Shown here: in pieces, positions 34,639-46,000 of the stretch | Layout of the letters: each line of letters starts with the position of its first letter | How positions within the stretch are numbered: position 1 is the first letter of the stretch | DNA from: Anthoceros angustus | Taxonomy: Eukaryota; Streptophyta; Anthocerotopsida; Anthocerotales; Anthocerotaceae | Length of the DNA stretch: 64,000 bases | Direction: 5' to 3' | Assembly (NCBI GenBank): GCA_010909165.1 | Contig: VJWM01000044.1 | Span: 868,001-932,000 of the forward strand | The notes under the pieces: generated by a model | Databases searched by the model: none | Told to the model about the DNA's origin: nothing | What the model saw: the letters and a program-made list of their open reading frames with translations, nothing else | Position numbers and translations under genes: made by a program

Positions 34639-37600
34639 ATGGGTACATTATGGCAACCGGATCCACTGTGGACCCATCCAATTGGTGGGTGTGCAGAGGT
34701 TCCAAAGGCAGCTCCCGCTCACCTCTCCTTAGGGGATCAGCCGCTGGCAAGCAATCAAGCCTCCAGGTGCAGCAGTGTCAGGAGCCCAGCGCTTGCGAGC
34801 AAATGGATGGCTGGGGAAGCATTTTCCAGCGATGCTGGTCGGGAGCAGGAGGTGGAGGTGGAGCGGGATCAGGAGCTCTTGTGGCGACAATTTTTTCTGG
34901 ACCCTTCCATGTGGTGGGATGATAGGCGAGGCAAGAAGAGCTCTCGTTTGCCTGACTTCCGGCGGAAGGGGTCCGGCGAGGTTCTCTGGTTAAGCAACTT
35001 GTCCAAGCCAGCTTGGGTGGATGAGCAGCTCGTTTCTTTGGATATGCAGATGGGTCGTGGCGACTCTCCTTCCAAGTCAAGCTCTCCGGGTAATTCTGAG
35101 CCTGGCAGGCGTGCAGGATCGAAAATGGGCGTCGTGTCAGCCGATACCGTGAGCATGTTATGTCAGCAGGGGAAGCTTACTGAAGCCGTTGGAGCTCTGG
35201 AAGCTCTGGCGCAGACAGACTGTCCTATTTCTCCGTCTCTCTTTTATACTGTGTTGAAACTGTGTGCAGCTAAGAAGGATATGGTTGTAGGGCGACGAGT
35301 GCATGACCTCACTGTTAAACTGGGATACGAGTCAAATACATTCTTGGGGAACCATATCTTGCGCATGTATGCATTGGGAGGTAGGCTACAGGAGGCCATG
35401 GATGTGTTCACCAGGGTGCGCAAACCAAATGCCTTCATGTGGTTTTCCATCATCTCCGCCTATGCTAAACATGGGAGACCGAATGAGGCCATACAACTGT
35501 ACCATGAGATGCGGAGCTCAGGTGTGGAGGGGGATGCTCACATCTTTGTAGCTGCCCTTCAAGCTTGTGCATTTGCTGCCGACTTGGAATCTGGCAGGAA
35601 GGTGCACTGTGATGTGTTGCACAGTGGCATTCCTCCTAGCTTGTTTGTTGGCAACTGCTTGGTGGACATGTATGCAAAATGTGGTGAACTGGACGATGCA
35701 CGCAGGGTCTTTGACAGCTTGACCACAAAGGATGTGGTGACATGGACGGCCCTGATATCTGGGTATGCTAATCGTGGCCTTGGCCAAGAGGCGCTTCTTC
35801 TGTATGGACAAATGGAGGAGGAGGGCCTGATTGTAGGTAACCATGTTACTTTTGCTTGCCTTCTTAAGGCCTGTGCAACCGCTGGTGCCTTACAAAAGGG
35901 CAGGGAGCTGCACTCCCAGATTGTGGAAAGAGGACAGGTAGATAACATACTGGTAGGCAACTGCCTGGTGGACATGTATGTAAAATGTGGTGAGCTTCCA
36001 GATGCACGCAGGGTTTTTGACAACCTATCCGCAAAGGATGTGGTGACATGGACGACCCTGATAGCTGGGTATGCAGCAAGGGCTCGCCAAGAGGCGCTTG
36101 TGCTGTACGGAAAAATGGAGCAAGAGGGCCTCGTTGTGGCTGACGAGGTTACGTTTGCTTGCCTTCTGAAGGCCTGTGCAAGCGCTGGTGCCTTACAGAA
36201 GGGCAGGCAGCTGCACTCAGAGATCGTGGAAAGAGGTCAATTAGAGAACGTACTGGTGGGCAACTGCCTGGTGGACATGTATGCAAAATGTGGCGAATTA
36301 GCAGAGGCACGCCAGGTCTTTGACAGCTTGGCCACAAAAAATGTGGTAACATGGAATGCCTTGATTGCTGGGTATGCAGCAAGGGCTCGCCAAGAGGCGC
36401 TGGCTCTGTATGGACAAATGGAGCTGGAGGGCTTGATTGTGGCTGACCATGTTACTTTTGCTTGCCTTCTGAAGGCCTGTGCAAGCGCTGGTGCCTTACA
36501 GAAGGGCAGGCAGCTGCACTCAGAGATCGTGGAAAGAGGGCAGCTAGATAACATTGTCTTGGCCAACTGCCTGGTGGACATGTATGCAAAATGTGGCGAA
36601 TTAGCAGAGGCACGCCAGGTCTTTGACAGCTTGGCCACAAAAAATGTGGTAACATGGAATGCCTTGATCGCTGGGTATGTGCAGCAAGGGCTCGGCCAAG
36701 AGGCACTTGTGCTGTACGGAAAAATGGAGCAAGAGGGCCTCGTTGTGGCTGACGAGGTTACGTTTGCTTGCCTTTTGAAGGCTTGTGCAAGTGCTAATGA
36801 TTTACAAACGGGCAGGCAGCTGCACTTAGAGATTGTGGAAAGAGGGCAGCTAGATAACATTGTCTTGGCCAACTGCCTGGTGGACATGTATGCAAAATTT
36901 GGTGAACTAGAAGAGGCACGCCAGGTTTTTGATAGCTTGGCCACAAAGGATGTGGTGACATGGACGGCCCTGATTGCTGGGTATGCACAGGAAGGTATGG
37001 GCCAAGAGGCACTTGCTCTATATGGACAAATAGAGCAGGAGGGCCTGATTGTGGCTGACGAGGCTACTTTTGCTTGCCTTCTTAAGGCCTGTGGGAGTGC
37101 CGGTGCCTTACAGAAGGGGCGGCAGCTGCACTCACAGATCGTGGAAACTGGACAGCTAGGTAGCAAAGTTTTGGGCAACTGCCTGGTGGACATGTATGCG
37201 AAGTGTGGCGAACTGAAAGAGGCACGCCGGGTTTTTGACAGCCTGGCCACAAAGGATGTGGTGACATGGACCGCCCTGATCGGCGGGTTTGGTAGTTGTG
37301 ATGAAGGCCAAAACGCACGAGCTTGTTTTGAGGAGATGTTAGTGGCGGGTGTTCAGCCTGATGATGCTACTTTCACTTGCCTTCTAGTAGCCTGCAGTCA
37401 TGGGGGGCTGGTGAAAGAGGGTCGCAAGCACTTTGATTCCATGGTTGAACAGCATGGCATCAAACCTACAGTTGAGCATTACAATTGCATGATTGATCTT
37501 CTTGGGCGTGCAGGCCAGTTAGATGAGGCAGAGGACATGCTATTATCATCTGAGAGCCAAAGCAATGCCGTGGGTTTAACTACTTTGCTGAATGCCAGCA

Positions 37601-38172
37601 AAAATCACGGGGACATACATAGGGCGACCAGGTGTTTCGAACGCCTGGTTCGACTGGAGCCTCAGTGTGCATCTGCATATGTGCTCATGGCCAATGCCTA
37701 TGCAGATGCAGGTAGGTGGACCGATGTAGAAAGGATTGAAGCACAGAGAATTGCAGCAGGAGCTAACAAGAAACCCGCAGTGGCGGGCATTGAGGTGAAA
37801 CAGCAGGTACATACATTTGTGGTGGGAGAACACAGAGGTGATATTGCACTCAAGCTAGAGAGCGTGAATGCACGTCTGAAGCATGAAGGGGGGCACGTAC
37901 CACACACAAACTTGGTGTTGAAGCCACTGTCGGAGAAGGAAAAGGAGGATGCGCTTTGTGGGCATGCTGAGAAGCTAGCTCTGGCTTTTGGTCTCTTGAA
38001 CACTCCCAGTGGCACTCCTCTGGTGGTAACGAAGAATCTACGCATGTGCAGTGACTGCCACAGTTCCACCGAGATCATGTCAAGGGTTGAAAAGAGAGAC
38101 ATTGTTGTAAGGGATGGGTACCGAGTGCACCGATTCGCAGATGGTTGTTGCAGCTGTGAGGGTCGACCGTGA
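34639..38172 (+). CDS. PLS-class PPR RNA-editing factor with DYW:KP domain
   Basis: Single-exon, 1177 residues from the first in-frame ATG. A start at 35125 is possible and lines up with the ATG of the paralogue at 46610, but would leave no room for an organelle-targeting sequence. From about 35140 it consists of PPR motifs in P-L-S triplets of about 100 residues, repeatedly showing VTFACLLKACASAGALQKGR, NCLVDMYAKCGEL and VVTWTALIAGYA. E1/E2 motifs follow (37460-37830), then a DYW cytidine-deaminase-like domain with the HAE zinc/proton-transfer motif (CGHAEKLALAFGLL), VVTKNLRMCSDCH (CxxC) and HRFADGCCSCEGRP at the end. The PG box reads NKKPAVAGIEV rather than PGxSWIEV, and the C-terminus is GRP, not DYW. 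Both are features of the DYW:KP class associated with U-to-C editing. It acts in mitochondria or plastids; the target is not readable by eye. Confidence 0.92.
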   Translation: MGTLWQPDPLWTHPIGGCAEVPKAAPAHLSLGDQPLASNQASRCSSVRSPALASKWMAGEAFSSDAGREQEVEVERDQELLWRQFFLDPSMWWDDRRGKKSSRLPDFRRKGSGEVLWLSNLSKPAWVDEQLVSLDMQMGRGDSPSKSSSPGNSEPGRRAGSKMGVVSADTVSMLCQQGKLTEAVGALEALAQTDCPISPSLFYTVLKLCAAKKDMVVGRRVHDLTVKLGYESNTFLGNHILRMYALGGRLQEAMDVFTRVRKPNAFMWFSIISAYAKHGRPNEAIQLYHEMRSSGVEGDAHIFVAALQACAFAADLESGRKVHCDVLHSGIPPSLFVGNCLVDMYAKCGELDDARRVFDSLTTKDVVTWTALISGYANRGLGQEALLLYGQMEEEGLIVGNHVTFACLLKACATAGALQKGRELHSQIVERGQVDNILVGNCLVDMYVKCGELPDARRVFDNLSAKDVVTWTTLIAGYAARARQEALVLYGKMEQEGLVVADEVTFACLLKACASAGALQKGRQLHSEIVERGQLENVLVGNCLVDMYAKCGELAEARQVFDSLATKNVVTWNALIAGYAARARQEALALYGQMELEGLIVADHVTFACLLKACASAGALQKGRQLHSEIVERGQLDNIVLANCLVDMYAKCGELAEARQVFDSLATKNVVTWNALIAGYVQQGLGQEALVLYGKMEQEGLVVADEVTFACLLKACASANDLQTGRQLHLEIVERGQLDNIVLANCLVDMYAKFGELEEARQVFDSLATKDVVTWTALIAGYAQEGMGQEALALYGQIEQEGLIVADEATFACLLKACGSAGALQKGRQLHSQIVETGQLGSKVLGNCLVDMYAKCGELKEARRVFDSLATKDVVTWTALIGGFGSCDEGQNARACFEEMLVAGVQPDDATFTCLLVACSHGGLVKEGRKHFDSMVEQHGIKPTVEHYNCMIDLLGRAGQLDEAEDMLLSSESQSNAVGLTTLLNASKNHGDIHRATRCFERLVRLEPQCASAYVLMANAYADAGRWTDVERIEAQRIAAGANKKPAVAGIEVKQQVHTFVVGEHRGDIALKLESVNARLKHEGGHVPHTNLVLKPLSEKEKEDALCGHAEKLALAFGLLNTPSGTPLVVTKNLRMCSDCHSSTEIMSRVEKRDIVVRDGYRVHRFADGCCSCEGRP

Positions 38173-40053
38173 GTATGATGAAGAAGTAGCCAGTGCCCAG
38201 CAGGCAGTGGCTTGTGGAATGGGGAAGTCCATATTGCCCGGAAACAGTTGTCGGTTCCCATGGGAGATGGGGCGCTGTGACACAGGTGACTGGGCCAATG
38301 ATCTTCGGTGTACCTGTACCGGTTCCTGTAAAACCATATTCCTCTCTGATGTTCAAGCGCACTTGTCCACGACCAGTTTATCGTACGGGTTAGGCTGGAT
38401 ATGTTAACCTGCTATGGTACGTGTTCCGTAGAAAACCTATTGTTGCTTCGTCGTACCTATTATGTTTATGATCTATGTAGACTCTTTTGCAATTTGGGTG
38501 ATATCCTCTTCGTTGAGAGAATTAATCCTCCTCTCGGACGACACATGGCTTGAGCACTGTATGCGTGGTGGGATGTATAACCCTAATTTGATGGATTCGT
38601 AGGCTCTCTAATTTAGTGGATTAGTGGGCTCTCTAACTTGTGATTCGTGGGCTCTGCAATTTGGAGCGTTCATGGCTTCTTTGATTTGATGCATCCCAGG
38701 CTTTGATTTGATGTTTGTCCGAATTGCTTAGTCCAAATGGACACACATTGATAGGAATAAGAACGTGGTGATCAAGCATCCTGAGCTTAGATGGGTACTT
38801 AGATGGGGTGCCTATAGGAAGTGGATGCCCTTGGTGCAAGTAGCTTAGGCACACCATGGTACAAGTTGGTAAGTACCAAGTCCCATGACGAAAATCCGTC
38901 TTTAGTGAACTTAAATAAAATTCTTCTTCTTCGGATTAGACTGCATGCCCCCAATAAGTTTTGGTTTCTATGGTGGAATGTTTTTGGTCACTAGATTCAA
39001 CTGCTTTTGGTCACGGATGAAATGCATTTGGTGACTAAATTCAATGAAATGCATTTGGTGACTAAATTCAACGGCTTTTAAAATGGTGGAAAGCTTTTGG
39101 TCCTAATCAACTACTTTCAAATGGTGGAATGCTTTGGTCACTATATTCAACTCTTTTGGTCATGGTGGAATGTCCTTACCAAGTGAATACCTGAATCTCC
39201 TTGTTGGATGCGTGTTGGATACCTTCTCGAACGACAACATCTTGGGGGCGGTTGGGGGGTTATAGGGTAGATTAATGCGGGGGCACGCCCCCCCTAGTGC
39301 ACCATCGTGGGTTGTCCCCTTTCGCCTCCGGGTAGATGGGATCCCTTTCGCCTCCAGGTAGATGGGATTTCCTAGGTCTCGTTCATTATAAAGTCTCCAC
39401 ATTCCGTTGGATGCGTGTGAAGGATCCCTTTTGTACACGTACCTGGATCTCCTTGTTGGGTGCATGTGTAGGATACCTTTTGTACTTTTAGTATATTGCT
39501 GATGTAAACCGTCACCTGGACCAAGGCAAAGATGATTGATTGCCTTCTCACCTGTTCAGTGAATTTCTAGAGAAGAAGAGGTCTATTTTAGTCTACTTGG
39601 ACGGAATTTCCCTATCATGGAACTTGGCCATGGACCTTTAGGGCAAAACGGGTTTGATTGCCCTCTCGTTTGAGCTTTTTCTACAGGCAATGAACAACTT
39701 GTCTGCCTCAACTTACAGCCCCAGTTAAATTCCTGTATCACCATGCACCACGCTCTGCGCAGATCAGTCACAAAGCTGTTCCCACACCATCTGAGAGAGT
39801 TTGTAAGATAACTTCTCTCGTGTTCCAGCAATTTGAGTGTTCCAGCAATTTGAGGATAAGCCTCAAGGCCAGTGACGCCTGCAGATCTTATGAAGAGCTT
39901 GGTATCTGCATGCGTCACCGAACTTAAGGCATATCCTCAATTTGTGGAAGGTAGAGCGTTCCAGGCATGATCCCATATTTGGCAATCAACGTTCTTTCTA
40001 TGGTTCGGAGGACTGGAATCTATTTTTCTTTGTTCAAGCTTTCAATATCCCGT
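38173..40053. other. spacer between convergent PPR genes with short tandem repeats
   Basis: No gene is recognised. Repeats include a 27-bp tandem pair GAAATGCATTTGGTGACTAA... at 39019 and 39046, several TTTTGGTCACTA(G/A)ATTCAACT words at 38980-39160, a 27-bp pair CTTTCGCCTCCGGGTAGATG at about 39320-39375, and CTGGATCTCCTTGTTGG(A/G)TGC-like words near 39190 and 39445. A GGGGGC/GCCCCCC hairpin lies near 39280. Confidence 0.6.
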
Positions 40054-43000
40054 TTATGATGCGGAAGCCACAGGTTGGAGTTCCCCCGAAACTTCCCCTT
40101 GCGAGACACCCATTGCGGGTAAATACCCCTCTGTCATGACTTCAGGAACCAGCTGTTTCAGCCCCGCATGTACAACATCACTCTCCGAAAGCTTGCTATC
40201 CCCGACAACAAAACTGTGCACCAAACCATCTATGTCTGTCCACCAGCTTTGCCCTGGCTGCTTCCATGCCCCGTTTCCTTTTCTCCTCTCATGCATCTCA
40301 TGTGCCTCCTCCCACATCTGGGCACCCTTGTATATGTTCGCCATTGCCACATATGCTCCAGCATTCTTGTCATCTAGCTTCAGTGCTTCATGGAATGCAT
40401 AGCGCCCTACCTCCACGTTCCCCCACTTCCGGCAAGCGCCCAATAAAGTGTGCCAAACTGCATCAACAGGCTCTACAGGCATTGCCCTCGCCACTGCTAG
40501 TGCATCTTCAAGCTGGCCAGCACGACCCAGGAGATCCACCATGCATGCATAGTGTTCGGCAGTGGGAGTGATGCCATACTGTCTGCCCATGGCCTCAAAG
40601 TACTCTTGTCCCTTGTTCACACAACCCACATGACTGCATACTGTGAGTACAGAAAGGAAGGTGATGCCGTCTGGCTGCAGGCTATCCTCTCTCATTCCCT
40701 GAACCAAGTCAAAGACGGCTTCGCTGTCTCCTTGACGGGTGTATCCAGCAATCAGTGCATTCCATGCGACCATCTGCCTTTCCGGTAGTGAATCAAACAC
40801 CTTCTGAGCATCAACCATGCTCCCACACTTTGCATACATGTTTATCAAACTGTTGCCCAGAGCTAAATCATCTTGAAGTCCTTGTTCTTCAATCTGCACA
40901 TGCAGGTGCCTTCCCGCATGCAAAGCTGCCACACCTGCACAGGCCTGAAGCAGGCAAACAAATGTCACAGAATTGGGTGGCCCAATACCTCCTTGTTGCA
41001 TGGCACTGTAAAGACCAAGGGCTTCCTGACCCATGCCCTGCTGGGCATATCCTGCGATCATGGCATTCCATGTCACCACATCTTTTTGCACAAGCCCATC
41101 AAACAAACTCTGCGCAGCTCCAAGGCTGCCACACTTTGCATACATGTTTATCAAACTGTTGGCTACAAACTCATCAACCTCAAGCCCCTGTTGTTTAACC
41201 TGTGCATGAAGCTGCTTACCCTTCTCCAAAGCCAGGGCTCCCACACTTGCACATGCCTGCAGGAGGCAGACAAACGTCACAGAATCAGGTGCTGTGATGC
41301 CCTCTTCTTGCATGGCACTATAAAGACTGAGGGCTTCCTGGCCCATGCATTGCTGTGAATATCCTGCTATCATGGAATTCCATGTCACCACATCTTTCAG
41401 CACAAGACCGTCAAACAAACTCTGTGCATCCTCAAGGCCGCCACACTTTGCATACATGTTTATCAAACTGTTGACTACAAATTCATCCGCCTGAAGCCCT
41501 TGCTCTCTAATTTGTGTGTGAAGCTCCCTACCCTTCTCCAGAGCCAGGGCACCGACACTTGCACATGCTTGCAGGAGGCACACAAATGTCAGCGGGTCTG
41601 GCGCAGTGGTTCCTTCCTGCATGGCACTGTACAGACTAAGGGCTTCCTGGCCCATGCCTTGCTGCGAATATCCTGCTATGATACCATTCCAAATTACTAC
41701 ATCTTTGTGAACAAGTTCATCAAACACACTCCGAGCAACCTGTAAGTTGCCACACTTTGCATACATCCTGATAAGACTGGAACCTATAAATGCATCGGCC
41801 TGAAGCCCTTGTTCCTCAATCTGCAAGTGAAGCTGTTTCCCCTTGTCCAAGGCAACAGTACCCAAACTTGCACATGCCTGGAGGAGCCGGACAAATGTCA
41901 CAGCATCGGGTGCAGCAGTGCCTTTTTCTTGCATTGCGTTGTATGCATCAAGGGCCTCCTGACCCATGCCTTGCTGGACATATCCTGCTATCATGGAATT
42001 CCAGGTAACAACATCCTTTTCATCGAGCCCATCAAACACGCTCTGGGCATCCTCCATGCTGCCACACTTGGCATACATGTTCACTAGCCTCCAGCTGATA
42101 TCCACATCAACCTGAAGTCCACGTTGTTTAATCTCTGCATGAAGCTGCTTCCCCTTCTCCAATGCTCGGGCACCAACACCTGCACATGCCTGCAAGAGGC
42201 ACAAAAATGTCACAGAGTTAGGTGCAGTGGTCCCTTCTTCCTGCATAGCGTTGTAAAGATGAAGGGCTTCTTCACCCATGCCCTGCTGGGAATATCCAGC
42301 TATCATGGCATTCCATGTAATCACGTCTTTTGACCCATTCCATCAAACACCCTCTGCCCATCCTGTACACTGCCACACTTCGCATACATGTGTACTAGGC
42401 TGCTACCAACGACCACATCAGCCTGACATCTTTGTTCTTCAATCTGTGCATGAAGATGCTTCCCCTTCTCTAATGCCGAAGTACCTATACATGCACATGC
42501 TTGCAGGAGGCACACAAATGTGACAGAATCAGGTACAACACTGCCTTCTTCTTCCATAGCAGAGTACAGGCGAAGGGCTTCCTGCCCCTGCCCTGCTGGG
42601 AATATCCAGCTATCATGGCGTTCCACATCACCACTTCCTTTCGACAGAGTCCATCAAACACACTTTGGGCATCCTCTAGGCTCCCACACTTTGCATACAT
42701 GTTTAACAAACTGTTGGCTACAAATGCATCAGTATGAAGACCTTTTCTTCAATCTCTGCATGTAGCTCCTTCCCTTCTCCAAAGCCATTCTACCCACACT
42801 TGCACAAGCTTGCAATAGAGACACAAACGTCACAGAATCGAGTGCAGCAATGCCGTCTAGTTGCATACCACTGTAAAGTCGAAGAGCTTCCTGACCCATC
42901 CCATGCTGAGAGTATCCTGCTATCAGGGCATTCCACGTCACCACATCTTTTCGGCCAAGTCCATCAAAAAGTCTCTGGGCATCCTCTAGGCTGCCACATT

Positions 43001-46000
43001 GTGCATACATGTTTATTAAGCTGTTTCCCTTGTCCAAGGCAACAGTACCCAAACTTGCACATGCCTGGAGGAGCCGGACAAATGTCACAGCATCGGGTGC
43101 AGCAGTGCCTTTTTCTTGCATTGCGTTGTATGCATCAAGGGCCTCCTGACCCATGCCTTGCTGGACATATCCTGCTATCATGGAATTCCAGGTAACAACA
43201 TCCTTTTCATCGAGCCCATCAAACACGCTCTGGGCATCCTCCATGCTGCCACACTTGGCATACATGTTCACTAGCCTCCAGCTGATATCCACATCAACCT
43301 GAAGTCCACGTTGTTTAATCTCTGCATGAAGCTGCTTCCCCTTCTCCAATGCTCGGGCACCAACACCTGCACATGCCTGCAAGAGGCACAAAAATGTCAC
43401 AGAGTTAGGTGCAGTGGTCCCTTCTTCCTGCATAGCGTTGTAAAGATGAAGGGCTTCTTCACCCATGCCCTGCTGGCAGTATCCTGCTATCATGGCATTC
43501 CATGTAATCACGTCTTTTTGACCCATTCCATCAAACACCCTCTGCCCATCCTGTACACTGCCACACTTCGCATACATGTGTACTAGGCTGCTACCAACGA
43601 CCACATCAGCCTGACATCTTTGTTCTTCAATCTGTGCATGAAGATGCTTCCCCTTCTCTAATGCCGAAGTACCTATACATGCACATGCTTGCAGGAGGCA
43701 CACAAATGTGACAGAATCAGGTACAACACTGCCTTCTTCTTCCATAGCAGAGTACAGGCGAAGGGCTTCCTGCCCCCTGCCCTGCTGGGAATATCCAGCT
43801 ATCATGGCGTTCCACATCACCACTTCCTTTCGACAGAGTCCATCAAACACACTTTGGGCATCCTCTAGGCTCCCACACTTTGCATACATGTTTAACAAAC
43901 TGTTGGCTACAAATGCATCAGTATGAAGACCTTTTTCTTCAATCTCTGCATGTAGCTCCTTCCCCTTCTCCAAAGCCATTCTACCCACACTTGCACAAGC
44001 TTGCAATAGAGACACAAACGTCACAGAATCGAGTGCAGCAATGCCGTCTAGTTGCATACCACTGTAAAGTCGAAGAGCTTCCTGACCCATCCCATGCTGA
44101 GAGTATCCTGCTATCAGGGCATTCCACGTCACCACATCTTTTCGGCCAAGTCCATCAAAAAGTCTCTGGGCATCCTCTAGGCTGCCACATTGTGCATACA
44201 TGTTTATTAAGCTGTTGGCTACAAACACATCAGCTTGAAGCCCTTGTTCTTCAATCTGCACATGAAGTTGCTTCCCCATCTTCAAAGCCACGGCCCCCAA
44301 ACTTGCACATGCCTTCAGGAGGCATACAAATGTCACAGCATCCGGTTCAACAGAGCCTTCTTGCATACTGGTGTACACGTGAAGGGCTTCCTGACCCATG
44401 CCCTGCTGCGAGTATCCTGCTATGATAGCATTCCACGTCACTACATCCTTGTGCACAAGTCCATCGAATACGTTCTGAGCATCCTGTATGCTGCCACACT
44501 TTCCATACATGTTCACCAAGCTGCTCCCTATGACGAAGTCACCCTGAAGTCCTTGTTCATCTATCTGTAAATGAAGCTGCTTTCCCTTATCTAAAGCTGC
44601 AGCACCCAAACTTGCACAGGCTTGCAGGAGGCACACAAATGTTACAGTATCAGGTACAGTGATGCCTTCTTGTTCCATAGCCCTGAAACAAAGAAGAGCT
44701 TCTTGACCCATGCCCTGTTGAGAATATCCCGCTATTAGGGCATTCCACATCACAATATCCTTATCAGAAAGTCCATCAAACACGCACTGGGCATCCTCTA
44801 GGCTGCCACACTTTGCATACATGTTGATCAAACTGTTGGCTACGAAAGCATCAGTTACAAGCCCTTGTCCTTCTATTTGTGTGTGAATATGCTTCCCCGT
44901 CCCCAATGCTGACCATCCTAGAGCTGCACATGCCTGCAGGAGGCGCACGAACGTCACAGAATCAGGAGCAGTATGGCCTTCTTTTTGCATCGCGCTGTAA
45001 AGATCAAGGGCTTCCTGAGCCATGCCCTGCTGGGAATATCCTGCTATTAGGGCGGTCCACATTACTGCATTTTTTTGTGAGAAGCTGTCAAACACGGTCT
45101 GAGCATCCTGTACGCTGCCACACTTTGCATACATATTTACCAGGCTGCAACCTACAACTATATCATCCTCAAGTTCTCGTTCTTTTAGCTGTTCATGAAG
45201 ATGCTTACCGTTTTGCAAAGCTGATGTACCCACACTTGCACATGCCTGCAGGAGGCACACAAACGTGACAGCATCAGGTGCAGTGATTCCTTCTTCTAGC
45301 ATAGCACTGTAAAGGTCAAGCGCTTCCTGGCCCAGGCCCTGCTGGGAATATCCCGCAATCAAAGTGGTCCATGTCACGACATCTTTTTTACTAAGCCAGT
45401 CAAATGAGCTTCGGGCATCCTCTAAGCTGCCACACTTGCTATACATGTTTATTATACCGTTGGCTACAGTCACATCAGCTTGAAGTCCTCTCTCTCCAAT
45501 CTGTGCGTGTATCTGCTTCCCATTCTCCAAAGCAGGAGGACCCACAGTCGCACATGCCTGGAGGAGGCACACAAACGTCACACAATTCGGTGCCGCTACG
45601 CCTTCTTCTTGCATCGCACTGTAGACATGCAGGGCTTCCTTGCCCATGCCCTGCTGGGAATATCCTACGATCAAAGCTGTCCAGGTCACCACGGTTTTTC
45701 GAGAGAGACAGTCAAATACACTCTGAGCAGTCGGAAGGCTGCCACACTTTGCATACATGTTTACCAGGCTGCAACCTATAGACACATCAGCCTCAAGTCC
45801 TCGGTCTTCAATCTGTCTATGAAGCTCCTTTCCGATCTCCATACCTGGGGTGCCTAGACTTGCACATGCCTGAAGGAGGCATACAAATGTGACAGAATCC
45901 GGCATAGTGATGCCTTCTTGTTGCATACTAGTGTAAAGGCAAAGGGTCTCCTGCCCCATTCCCTGCTGGGAATACCCTGTCATCATGGAATTCCACGTAA

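Noticed and set aside
36237-37250. Long minus-strand open frame and many others antisense to both PPR genes
   Set aside because: Mirror frames of the homogenised PLS repeats. Their residues are simply the reverse of conserved PPR codons.
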